In this document: one piece after another, positions 12,001-23,794 of the stretch
How positions within the stretch are numbered: position 1 is the stretch's first letter
Layout: every line of letters begins with the position of its first letter
Assembly: GCA_002118135.1 (NCBI GenBank)
Contig: BDIU01000090.1
Coordinates: 171,465 to 235,464, forward strand
Length of the DNA stretch: 64,000 nucleotides
Reading direction: 5' to 3'
Source: Trebouxia sp. TZW2008
Taxonomy: Eukaryota > Chlorophyta > Trebouxiophyceae > Trebouxiales > Trebouxiaceae
The notes under the pieces: model-generated
The model's database searches: none
The model's input: only the letters and a program-made list of their open reading frames with translations
Told to the model about the DNA's origin: nothing
Position numbers and translations under genes: made by a program

Positions 12001-14063
12001 ATACATATTTGAGATTGTCTGCTGACAATTCTGTTGCATCCCAAAACAGGGAAAATCCGTGGATCGTGTTTGTACAGTTTGGTGTGTTCTGGACCAATGG
12101 CCAGATCTGCAGTTCCACCTCACGGCTGCTAGTGCAAGAGGGCATTGCACCAGCTTTCTATGAGCAGCTCAAGAAGCGGGCAGAGTCCATCAAGCAGTGC
12201 GACCCTCTGACTGAGGACTGCCGCATGGGGCCTGTGGTCAGCCAATCACAATTGGACAAGATCATGGACTTCATTGAGGTAATGTGACGGCCCAGTAACA
12301 GAGCCAGCACTCCATTCGGCTGCTTGTTATCAAGCCTAATCCTGACGTTTTATACATCACAGCAACATTTGGTTGTGCACACCCGCATGAGAGCGCGGCA
12401 TATGCAGGGAATGAAATACAATGACATGTGAAGGTGATTGAGGTTAGCTTTGGGCAGGTTGTTATATGCTGGTGCCTGCTGTTTCTTGTGTGGCCAAAAC
12501 TTGCAAAATTGAAAGCCCTTGTAGCTGCACCTGACAGCTGTGTCATTGCAGGATGCAAAGAGCGAGGGCGGGGAGTTGCTGACCGGTGGTAGAAGGCCGC
12601 CTGGCTTGGACAAGGGCTACTATGTGCAACCCACTGTCTTCACAGGTATGGTACAAAGTAGTAACCCACGCTTACGTACATCTGTGACAGCCAGACACAG
12701 ACCCCTTTGAACAAGCTTGGTCACACAACTTCACCATGAAATGAGTCGTGAATCACTCTGATTGAATGCAGGTGTGGAAACAAGCACATCAACAGCTTTG
12801 ACATAGATGTGGGTTGAGAATCCATTTGTGTGAGCAGATTGACTTTGGACAAATTGGATTTCACTGCTCACATGAGCAGCCAGCAGCGTCATCAAGCCTC
12901 ACCATGAAGCACTCAGATGATGACGCCATTTAAAGCTATTGACAACGCACATATTACCTTGTGTAGGTATGAAGCCTGACATGCGTTTGTGGCGAGAGGA
13001 GGTGTTTGGGCCAGTGCTGGCTGCCATGACATTCAAGACTGAAGAAGAGGCGGTGCAGCTGGCAAATGCCAGTGAGTTCGGCCTGGCTGGCGCTGTCATC
13101 TCAGCTGATGAGCAGGTCTGCAATCATCTGTGCAGTCATCTGTGGTTCCAGATTTTGCAGCTGGCTTGCCTCTTCTGTACAAAGATTGTTGCCATCAACA
13201 CGCTTTCATGTATGACTTGTCTCCAGACTGTAGCTGCGTATGCACCTAGTTGCTGGATTTCAAAGCCTGCCTAGCAAATGCGTGAATGAATGAAGGCATG
13301 ATGCTGTGTGGCAATGCAGAGGTGTAAGCGGGTGGCTGAGGCCATGGAGGTGGGTATCATGTGGGTCAACTGCTCCCAGCCCTGCTTCTGTCAAGCTCCC
13401 TGGGGTGGTAACAAGGTCAGCCACCCCCGCTCGTCTTCACACAACAGCGACTCCTTGAATAGAGTGTGACTCAAGCTTGGTGCATTTGGCACAAGTCATT
13501 GTCCTACAGTCGGATGTTGCCTGCTGCTGCCAGCATATGACAGGCTTGTGATTTTGCGCTTTACAAACGAGCTTGTGATGTATGTGTTGTTATGTGATGC
13601 ATATGAGTCTCTAAAATGGCAGTCATTTTATCATTACACTGTCCCTTGCTCTGCTACAGTCACATCGCACATTTACTGTACGAAAACGCCACTTGTGCTG
13701 TTGCTAGTGCTTGTTGCAACGCCTTTTGCTTATTTGTGGGACTGCCCTGCCATTTTGTCCGCTCTCCTCCTGGCCACACTTGCTTTTGGTGAGTCGTGAT
13801 ACCATTTGATGAGTTTGTGCTGCTGCACTGAATCAACAGGGCAGACTTGGTTTGTTACCTTACAGCACAGCATTGCCTGTGCCCATATGGTTCTGACAGT
13901 GAGGGTATGCTTGATTAAGCTGACATTCAGCCTGATGTTGCAGGCCAGTGGGCATGGACGGGAGTTGGGAGAGTGGGGTCTGGAGGCTTATCTTTCAGTC
14001 AAACAGATCACCACTTACGTCTCAAAAGATAGATGGGATTGGTACCCTGCCTCAAAACTGTAA
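9032..14063 (+). CDS. ALDH10: ALDH10 aminoaldehyde/betaine aldehyde dehydrogenase, peroxisomal
   Basis: Oxidises aminoaldehydes (and betaine aldehyde in some plants) with NAD+. Ten coding exons fit by phase: 9032-9268, 9448-9528, 9936-10109, 10861-11030, 11273-11444, 12078-12278, 12552-12645, 12967-13115, 13320-13415 and 13944-14063, giving about 497 residues, the family length. Seen: start [14 protein letters not shown], substrate-loop Asn in TPWNYP, catalytic Glu in TMELGGKS, catalytic Cys in [10 protein letters not shown], then [17 protein letters not shown] and GRELGEWG. The last three residues, SKL, form a type-1 peroxisomal targeting signal, as in plant ALDH10 isoforms. Three exons (4, 5 and 6) are preceded in the intron by partial duplicate copies, listed separately; only the copies used above keep full phase and length. 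A TGTAA motif follows at 14069. Confidence 0.93.
10685..10762 (+). pseudogene. Ghost copy of ALDH10 exon 4 (5' part with acceptor)
   Basis: Preceded by ATGCAG and then near-identical to the first 78 bases of the real exon at 10861, encoding [20 protein letters not shown] against [20 protein letters not shown]. It diverges after about 78 bases and has no donor to complete an exon. The changed K to N lies in a conserved active-site-region motif (KPSE), so a transcript using it would be impaired. Confidence 0.85.
11138..11178 (+). pseudogene. Ghost copy of ALDH10 exon 5 start
   Basis: About 40 bases resemble the beginning of the exon at 11273 (the stretch coding [11 protein letters not shown]), including the AG-TCAGACCC acceptor context, with several substitutions and a shifted frame. 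It lies in the intron immediately upstream of the real exon. Confidence 0.65.
11714..11812 (+). pseudogene. Ghost copy 1 of ALDH10 catalytic exon 6
   Basis: Starts right after a TTTGTCCAG acceptor like the real exon. It encodes [20 protein letters not shown], so the catalytic Cys segment GQICSSTSR is replaced and the Cys is lost. The frame then stops. Located 364 bases before the functional exon at 12078. Confidence 0.85.
11853..11970 (+). pseudogene. Ghost copy 2 of ALDH10 catalytic exon 6
   Basis: Starts after GTGTGCAG and encodes [20 protein letters not shown], so the catalytic Cys is intact, but the copy then drifts ([16 protein letters not shown]) and terminates. It is closer to the functional exon in both sequence and position than copy 1. 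Confidence 0.85.
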
Positions 14064-14730
14064 ATACTTGTAAACGCAACAGACACAGACACAGTCTGCA
14101 TGGAAAATCAGGCTGTTATATAGTGCATGCTTCAGCAATGAATTGAACGCATTGGCTGATGCATTGAGCATTCCTATCATCAGCAAATTTGGTCAACAGC
14201 AAGCATCTTCACCTGCATGCTTGCATAACAGCAAAGATGTGACACAAAAATATTGTTCGCCCATCACGACGTCAGGTGCTGGATACAGAATGACTCATGC
14301 CTTTTCAGCTAATATTGTTGATGTCATGACTGTAGCTGACTTGCGAGCTGCATGACATGCAAAAACAAATGCCTGCAGTAAATGGTACAAGTGCCTACAC
14401 GGAAACTATTGCCTGCAAACATGTATTTGATCCAGCTTCAAGTCTGTGAAGGCAGTGGAAAGGATGATGCAGAGACAGCAGGTGGGCCACTCCTGGGAGC
14501 GATGCAGTGCAAATCGACAGCCTCAGTTGCACTTTACATATGATACAGCTGGTAACACGTGGATGAGGTCACTCAACATACGAGCTTTTCTGTCAGCTCA
14601 GTAAACAGATGGCATTCACAATGATAAGACTGAAGGGAGACTGCACAAGACTTATGACCAATGAGCACTATGAGAGCAATACACAGTGACAGGCATGATG
14701 AGACAGCGCCTTTCAACATTTCTCACAAGG
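14064..14730. other. Convergent intergenic region
   Basis: Lies between the 3' ends of the ALDH10 gene (+) and the Cu-ATPase gene (-). Short frames only; no RNA gene or domain signature seen. A TGTAA at 14069-14073 probably serves the ALDH10 transcript. Confidence 0.5.
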
Positions 14731-17700
14731 CTAGCTACTGGCCCCTGCAGGGCTGCTTCCTCTTGCTGATGACTGCTGCTGCTGCTGCTGCTCTAGTTGC
14801 TGCTGCTGCTGTTCTATCTGCTGCTTTTGCAGATTGCTCTGCTGAAGCGCTGTTTCTGCTGCTGCTGGCTGTGACAAGTGCTTGACTGAGCTACCTTGCA
14901 GCTGAAGGGTCAGGGAGTTGCCCATCACTGCTAAAGAGCTCAAGCCCATCAAAGCACCTGCACTAATTCAGACTGTGTTACTTGACTTGAACCAATTATG
15001 ATGCATGGGACATTGCAAGGTTGAGTAAGCACCAATCATGCATCCGCCTATGCGCATGAGCTGTTACATTGAAATTATCTTGCATGCATCAAGAAGAACG
15101 CGCATAAGTGTGGACAAATTCAGATCAGTCTCAGCATATTGATATGACTATTCTGTGTTCATGAAGTCAACCTTTCGCAACAGCATCATTGATAACTCAA
15201 CCAGGGCAGCAAGAGTTGCACCTGAGATGGAGGGGGTGAGGGCTAGGCCCATGGAGGGTAGCAGGGCCCCTGCAGCCAGGGGGATGCCCACCAGGTTGTA
15301 GCCAAAGGCCCACCACAGGTTCTGCCGGATCTTGTTGAAGGTGGCGTGGCTCAGCTGAATGGCGTCCAGCACTTGTGGTATCTGCATGCATGTTGAATCA
15401 GCGAATCAGTGTGTGACAAACCTTGACACCGCAGCACTGTACCCTTGCGAGCTGGGGTGTGCCCATAACACCTATGTGTCACCGACGTGTCTGTTGCGGA
15501 GCAAAATTGTAAGGTGAGAGAAGAGTTGACAGATTAGGATACTGCAAACAAACAATTATAGTGACAGCTTCTGAGGCAGCGTTCACCCAGCCAACAAACT
15601 CTTGTCCGGGCAAAAACATCTGTTGCAATGAGAGCAGCAACCCACTTGATCGACTTGATCGCCTAGCAGGACAATGTTGGCCACTTCTGAAGCAGCATCA
15701 ACACCACCAGCCATTGCCCACATTGGTTTGAGCCAGGGCAGCAGCGTCATTCACAATAAGAGTTCCTCAATGGAAAGGATGACTTGCCTTGTCCCCTAGC
15801 AGCACACTGTTGGCCACTTCTGAAGCAGCATCAACACCAGCCATGGCAATGCCTGTATTGACTTGAGCAAAGACAGCAGTGTCACTCACATTGAGGGTTT
15901 GTCAATGGAAAGAATGACTTGCCTTGTCCCCTAGCAACACGCTGTTGGCCACTTCTGAAGCAGCATCAACACCGCCAGCCATAGCAATGACCACATTGGC
16001 TTGAGCCAGGGCAGCAGCGCCGTTAGGTCACACAAACAACAGTCGCATCATGACCAGATTGCACCACAGCACTTGAGTGCCGACAACTTGTGAGGCAGCA
16101 ATCATCCCGCCCACTGCCCTGACCCCTAAATATGGCATAGCAACTGCAAACCATGCCATCTTTCCAAATAACAAAGTATCTGCTGACAACGGCGACTTGC
16201 CTTGTCGCCTAGCAGGACAATGTTGGCCACTTCTGAAGCAGCATCAACACCACCAGCCATAGCAATGCCCACATTGGCTTGAGCCAGGGCAGCAGCATCA
16301 TTGACCCCATCCCCTACCATAGCCACCTTGCGCCCCCCCTGCTGCAGCTGCTCTATCAGCTGCGCCTTGCCGGCAGGCTTCACACCTGAGTACACCTTGC
16401 TGCCATGTATGCCCACAGCTGCGGCAACTGAGCTAGCGGACGCTGCCTGGTCCCCTGCACATGTCAGAAGTCACTTCAGCGCCACTGCACAGCAATCGCA
16501 AGCATTCACTGTGTGCCTGCTGCTGAGACTGAATACAGATGAGGACAACTTGCGCCCCCCTTGCTGAAGCTGCTCTATTGGCTGTGCATTGCCTGAGGAC
16601 ACACTTTGCTGCCATGTATGCCCACAGCTGCGGCAACTGAGCTGGCAGATGCTGCCTGATCCCCTGCACATGTTAAGACTTGACCAATATTGCAACATGG
16701 CATTATGTTTACAAAGTACCATTACAAAGCAGTTGCAATCGTTCATCATTTGTCTTGCTGCTGTACATGGATGCAGCTGCGGCCACTGAGCTTGCAGACG
16801 CTGCCTCATCCCCGGCACATGTTGACATTTGACTGAGCATGAATGCAAAGCAGTGGCACCCTTGATGCTTTGAATTGCCACAGGTGCAGCCACTGAAATG
16901 GCTGATGCTGCCAGATCCCATGCACTCATAAGGGTTTCAGCACTCACTCTAAGCAGCTGCGCCCTTGCTATGCTGTTGTATATCCGCAATGCGAGCAGGC
17001 AACCAGGCCTTCAGAGTGATCCTTGGCATGAAGCCATTTCTTGTTTATACGGCATGATGGGTTTCCAGAAAACAGTTCTCACCTGACAGCAGAATGGTGT
17101 CAATCCCTTGCTGTTGCAAACCCCTGATGGTAGCAGCGGCGTCTGGCCTCAACCTATCTCTGATCTCAAAGCTGCCAGCCAGCTTGCCGTCTACCCCTAT
17201 GTAGACAGTCATCATGCCACTGTCTACCACTTCATGTCTTCCGCTCACTGACGTCTCCTCACTGCCCCTTTGAACAGGGCTGCTGCCTGTTGATGCCCCT
17301 CCACTGCCCTGCTGACTGCTATCTGCCCTGATACTGATGCTGCTGCCATTCCCATGACTGATGCTTATGTCATGAGCCTTAGGGTCAGACGCATCAGCAT
17401 CAGCATCGTGACTACTGTATTGCCTGGCATCATTCCTGCTATGAATGCTGCTGCCGTTGCTGCCATGCTTACTGCTGCTGCTAGGGGACTGATTTGGGGG
17501 TTGTGAGAGGGGGGTGGGGGGGTTGCTGGGGGCGTGAGCTTGGCTGTGTTTGCGCACCCAACTTAGGTTGCCCACAGCCACTGTGTGGCCTTGCACCTGG
17601 CCGCAAACGCCACTGCCTGGCTCTTGCCTGAAGGTGCCGTCTTGCACGTCCAGCTGTAGCTCACCTATAGGAGCAGCCCAACATTTCAACTGCTAGCAAG

Positions 17701-20700
17701 GTACAGCATGCAGTTTGGCCGCTTGCACCAAATATGCCATCAGCATCTGTCAATAGCATGCAGCAGGAGTTGAGGAACAGGGCTAACACCTTGCCTGTAT
17801 ATCACGACTTGATGACTCACCTGAGCCATCACCAAACAATGGCATGAGCAACAGGGTGATAACTTTGGTTGCACATCAAGTTGAGAACCCAGCTGAGCTG
17901 TCACAGCCTGGACAATGGCTCAAGCACTAGCGCTCTGGACCACAACCTGTGCATAGTTTTCACAAACAAGCTCAGCCATCAGCAACTTGTGCTATGCCAT
18001 TGAGCACTGACCTGAGCCATTGGCAGCTTGGAAGATGGCTTGAGCAACAGGGTGGGTAGTGCAGCGATCCACAGCTGCAGCATAGGCCAGCAGGTGGGCT
18101 GCTGAGAGGTGGCCGCCTGGATAATGGCTTGAGCAACAGGGTTATGATTACATGTGCACAATGACTGAAACACTGACCTGAGCCATCAGCAGCTTGGACA
18201 ATGGCTTGAGCAACAGGGTGGGTAGTGCAGCGCTCCACAGCTGCAGCATAGGCCAGCAGGTGGGCTGCTGGAAGGTGGCCGCCTGGTGCTGGCAGCACTT
18301 GCTGCAAACAAGGCTTTCCTTGGGTGAGGGTGCCTGTCTTGTCGAATACCACAGTATTCACCAGTGATGCTGCCTCTAAGACATCGCCGCCCCTGATCAA
18401 TAGGCCCCTGCATCGAGTCACAAAAAGGTCTTTTCGGTCTGTATGTAATCTGGAACTGTGCCAGCTGCATCTGCTGTGCTTGTGTCAGTGTACCCGTCTT
18501 GTCAAACACCATAGTATCGACCTGAGATGCTGCTTGTTACACGTCCCCGCCCCTGATCAACAGGCCCCTGCAGCATGATGTTGAAACAGGGGCTGTTTTC
18601 AATGTGTGCATTGGAGGGAGGAGGTGATGAGGAGTGCATTGCATTGGCAGACTTGAGCTCAAGTGCCTGAGATGTAGCTTCCAGCTACGGGCATACAGTC
18701 TCTGGAGTTGACTTGCAATCAAGCAAATCAACATCAAACCAGCAGCCACAACAGCTGACCTGTTCTCATATGGGCTCTGAGGCCAAATTCAAACTTCACT
18801 TCAGATGGGCAGGAGAAAAAGCTCAAGGTACAAAAACTGGGATAGGAAAGTCCAAGGTGCTGTGCAACAAATCTCCAGAGCGTCAACATAGCACAACGAG
18901 AATGAAAGGGCGCAAAAACCAAGGGCAGTGGCAAGCGTGTGAACACCTGCGGGCTCCTGAAGAAGTTCCAACAAGGACTGCAGTTGGGGCAGCCAGGCCC
19001 AGGGCGCAGGGGCAGGCCACCACCAGCACATTGCACGCCAACTGCAGGCTCAGCAACAGCGGCCCTGCTGCTCCACCCACCGCTCCCCCTCCATACTTGC
19101 TCATCACCTGTTGCAAAGCACTCTGGTCACTCACAAATCTGCTGTCCCGCCGTACATCATGCAGGTTTCCACCAGCACATTGCAGGCCAGCTGCAGGCCC
19201 TGCAGCGGCGGCCCTGCTGCTCCACCCATCGCTCCCCCTTCACACTTGCTCATCACCTGTTGCAAAGCACTCTGGTCAGTCACAAATCTGCTGTCCTGCC
19301 GTACACCATGCAGGTCTCCACCAGCACACATTGCACGCCAGCTGCAGGCTCAGCAGCAATTGCCCCGCCCACTGCCCCTCCTCCATACCTGCTCATCACC
19401 TTGCAGCGCCTAAAAGAGGTCATGTAGAGTCATTGGCCTGGGACCATAGACCTACATGATATTTTGCCAGATGCACAGGACAGGTGACTGGGTGAAGAAG
19501 AGCAACCTGGGTGCAAGCAATGTTAGTTATATAGTTGGTGTAGGTTAGCACATGATCAAAGTGGTTGGAGACGGTTGATTGCTTCTGCACGTACCCAGTT
19601 GGGCCTGCTGAGCCTGCCTAGCCGACGTTTACAATGAATGATTGAATGAATGGAATGTAGGTCAAGAGCAACTTGGGCACAGATAAGTTGGGTGGGGAAG
19701 AGCAATCCAGCCACAGATAATCACAGCCAAGAAAAGCCAGCTGGATTCAAGTGATGGTAACAAAAAAGAGCACTTCAGTTGGAGCACATGAGGTGGAGAA
19801 GAGCAGGACTGGTTGCTTTGAAACCTGGGTGAAAAGCAGTTGATACCTGAGTCAAAAGACACATGTGAAATAGAGTAACAGCATACCTGAGGGAACACTC
19901 GGGTGCCCACAGTTGCCCAGAAGGCAAAAGTCGCCGCTGACACGCCCATGACAGCATATGCAAACTTGCCAGCCACTGCATCTGCCAGGCGCTGCACTGG
20001 GGCTGTTCTAGCCTGGGCTGTTTCCACCAGCCTCAGGATGTCAGCTATGGCAGTGGCATTGCCGCTACGGTGTGCTCGCACCTGCACAATCAGCAGCCTC
20101 AAATCTTTGCCTTGACAGCCTGCATGCTTGTGATGTATGTAGCAAATTTGCCAGCCACAGCATCTTGCACGCGCTGCACTGGTGCCGTTTTGGACTGGGT
20201 TGAATCAGTCACTGGGACAAACTCCGCAGCAGTCATTTGTCACACATTTGATAGTACACTTCAGGCAGATAGCAGACCAAGCCAAAATAGGGCTTGACAT
20301 GACATCAACATAGGGTTAATAGGCAAGGGATATAAGCGTAAGTTTGCCATCACAGTTGACAGTTCCAGCTGTGACTGTTGCATGCTGTGCTTTGCTGACA
20401 GGCATGGGCTTACCAGTCAGCGCTGACTCATCCACACTGCTGCTGTCAGACGTTACAACTCCATATACAGGAATGCAATGCCTTGAGCAAGGGACAACAG
20501 CAACTTACCGTAATTTTGCCATCACAGTTGACAGTTCCTGCTGTGACTGTTTCGTGTTGTGCTTTGCTGACAGGCATGGGCTCGCCAGTCAATGCTGACT
20601 CATCCACACTGCTGCAGCCAGACACCACAACACCATCCACAGGAATGCGATCTCCTGGGAAAAGTACCAGCAGGTCACCTGGCGCCACATTTTCGGAGGG

Positions 20701-23700
20701 AACTTGGCGCCACTGGCCATCTCCCAGTAGCAGCCGGGCTTTTGGCGGGAGCAGACCCTACAGAGCAGCATATAATTGCCCTGACTCAACACAGTGATTC
20801 CATGGCTGAGTCAAGAAGGACAAAGCAGCCTGGCAAGTTACATGTAGACCACATGTAGCCGGCAACTGTCACTGACATGACCACAGTCATGTCAACCAGC
20901 ACCGTTTGTGACAGACATCTGTCATGCATGGCTAGCAGATGTCATATACTGCAGCATTTTCTTCCAAGACAAACACTGGTATCAGGCGAGACAGGTTTGT
21001 AGCTCTAGGGCAGCCGTGTCAGCAGAGGCCTGAAACCTTATGCTGCAGTCCTAGTCAAGAAATGCGATCCAATGCTTTCATACAAGTACTCAGTTCTGCC
21101 AGTAATGAACAAAAGGCTACATGGGCACAGATCAAATAGCTTTGCAGACCTGCCATTTGAGGTCAAAGTTTAAGAGCAGGAATTTATGCAGTTTCAAGTG
21201 TCACCTGAAGGGCAGCCATGTCAGCAGAGGCTTGCAGCTTGGCCCTTTCCTCAAGGGCCCTGCCCACCAGCACAAACCCCAGCAGCATTGCCGGCTCCTC
21301 AAAGAAGGTCTTCCAGCCTAGCTGGGGTAGCCCCGCTGCAATGCAGCTCACCCCAAAGCTGGCAGTGGCCCCAAGACCCACTAGGGTGCTCATGTCAGGG
21401 GCGCCCCGCCGCCAAGCCTTCCACCCATCCACAATCAGCTCCCTCCCAGGACCTGCAACAATTTTGTTGAGAGCAAGGACAGGTTGCACGCAGAACATGC
21501 TGCAGATCCTAAGGAGACCCAGTTGCTGTTTCTGCTGATCTTGACTGGTGGTTTTCCTTCCGTATGTCATGCCCAAGCGCAGCAGCCATGGGAATTGTAG
21601 TAGCTAATTCCTGCCGTATGTCATGCCCAAGCGCAGCAGCCATGGGAATTGTAGTAGCTAGAGGCTGGAGTTGCTCATGTCAGTTGTGGCCCCCCGCCAA
21701 GACCTCCACAAATCAAGCAATAGCTCCTTACCAAGACTTGCATCTCATCTTGATTTAGTTGAAACAGCATACGCTAGTGAAGCTGACTACGAGCTCGTTG
21801 CCAGCAGCAGACCAACAATTGGCAGACAATGAGCTTGTTGCTGCTGCCAGTTGCCTTATAAGAGTCCCCTTGTCGCCAGGCCCGCCATCAAGAGCTCCCT
21901 CCCAGGACCTGCATCTTGCTAAATCCAGGCTTGTTACAGCTTGCAAAGCACTTGTGCATCAAGATACCACAGGTTGTAGCAAGCAGTGAGTTGAGTAACA
22001 CCTACGAGGGCAAGGGCAGACATGGCAGCATGCAAGGAGGGGCGGCCCATGACGTGCAGCCAGCAGGACCCCCCTGCCACAGCAGCTATGCTAGCAAAGC
22101 TACTCTTTGACGTTTACGATAACTGTACTTCATATGTACTTTATGTTGGTGTCAGTGTCATGACAACTTGCAGGGTCATACCTAGGAGGGCAAGGGCAGA
22201 CATGGCACCATGGACGGAGGGGCGGCCCATGGCATGCAGCCAGGGGGGCGCCCCCTGCCACATATGCGCCAGGTGCCCTGTCAGGCAAGCAGACGCCAAC
22301 AGCCAAGCTGTCACCAACCGCCCTGTTGCTTCCTTCAGCCGCCTGACACGCACCACCACCAGTCACAAACACAGTACACAGGTACTAGAAGTACTGAAAC
22401 AACAAGCAATTCTGAGCAGCAGTTGCGGTATGACTCATATTGTCTGCCACCAGCATGACACACACCACGATTGGTCCATCGGCTGTCATGGAACCCGTGA
22501 CAGCAGAGCTAAGAAGTCTGACTGACATGAAAGCCCTATTGTCTGCCAGCTGCCTGGCACACCACATCCACTTGCACAAGCTTGGGCAACAGTCACAGAT
22601 CCAATGACAGCGTGATCTAGGTGCCTGGCTGATGTAGCAGCTCTCTGGCCTGCTTGTTGTTTTGCTTGAAAAAGCTTGGGCAGCAGGTGTGACAGCCCTC
22701 AGAGAAGACGTGTTGCTGTCGCTGACTAACAGAGCAGCGCTTTTGCCTTCTTCACCCGTTTGACAAGTAGAGTCTTTTGCAAGCAAGACTTGCATGGAAG
22801 CAATCCCTCTAAATGGCATTGATGCTTCTTCAGCGTTCCACCAGCAACAAAACTGAGTCACTGGTCAAAACAGGCAAACAATATGGCATGCGTACCAGAC
22901 GACCAGATGTTCAGGATGCGCAAATGTGCCTGCAAAACCTTGCAGGACAAGCAGGCTGGCAGGCTGGAACAGCCATGCACAAGGTGAAGACATGCATGGC
23001 TGAGCTATGACAGCAGGTAATCTGCGCTCAGTGCAGTATATGATGACAGTATATGATGTCCAATATAAATGGTTTAGGTTGATTGAAATAATTGGAGACA
23101 GTTGATTGCTTCTGTACGTACCTAGATGGGCCTGCTGAGCCTGCCTAGCCCACGTTTACAATGAAATGATGAATGATATGATGACATGCCAAGATGCCTG
23201 TGCATCAGCATGAGTATAAACACAGATCACATTTGGTAGCTGGTCAGTCTTACAAGTTTGATTCTGACCCAAGTGCTGCAACGAATGAATCCAGCAGACT
23301 CAAAACAGGCAGGACAGAACTGTCGACAGGACAATGCTGTTGGTCCAACAGAGCAAATGCATCCTGAAATGTTCTGGCAGCACAGATGCAATCAGATGTG
23401 TCCGGGCAGTTGTCAGCTTTGCTGAAAGCCACGACGTCATTTGCACAACCCATGAGCTTTGTGCAGCTTGTGCTGCCAGGTAGCATTGTGTTACTGTGCT
23501 GGTGTCAAGGTTCTCAACGCTGGGACTGTGCTAGCTGCTACACATAAAAGCAGGTTCTGAGCTGGCTGCTGCATGAGCTGACCAGTAAAGCATGTGCAAC
23601 AGAGATGTCGGCGTTGCATTTGCACGGTTTTGCAGAGCGCTCACGATGCTGCTGCAGCCGCTGGCATAGTCAGTGGTAATGTTCACGCTGCTGCTGCCAG

Positions 23701-23763
23701 TGCCGCTGCTGCCGCTGCTGCTGCTGCTGCTGCCGCTGCCGCTGCAGCTGCCGCTGCTGCTGA

Positions 23764-23794
<31 letters not shown>

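Noticed and set aside
10685..12060. Ghost exons as mutually exclusive functional exons
   Set aside because: Copies in ALDH10 lack a proper donor, carry stops or lose catalytic residues, so I annotate them as decayed copies; use as poison exons remains open.
18713..19459. Plus-strand 248-residue open frame
   Set aside because: It is antisense to the CPC-motif exon of the Cu-ATPase and its two ghosts; the protein repeats [15 protein letters not shown] segments only because the DNA array repeats.
22022..22525. Plus-strand 167-residue frame
   Set aside because: Antisense of a Cu-ATPase membrane exon and its ghost.
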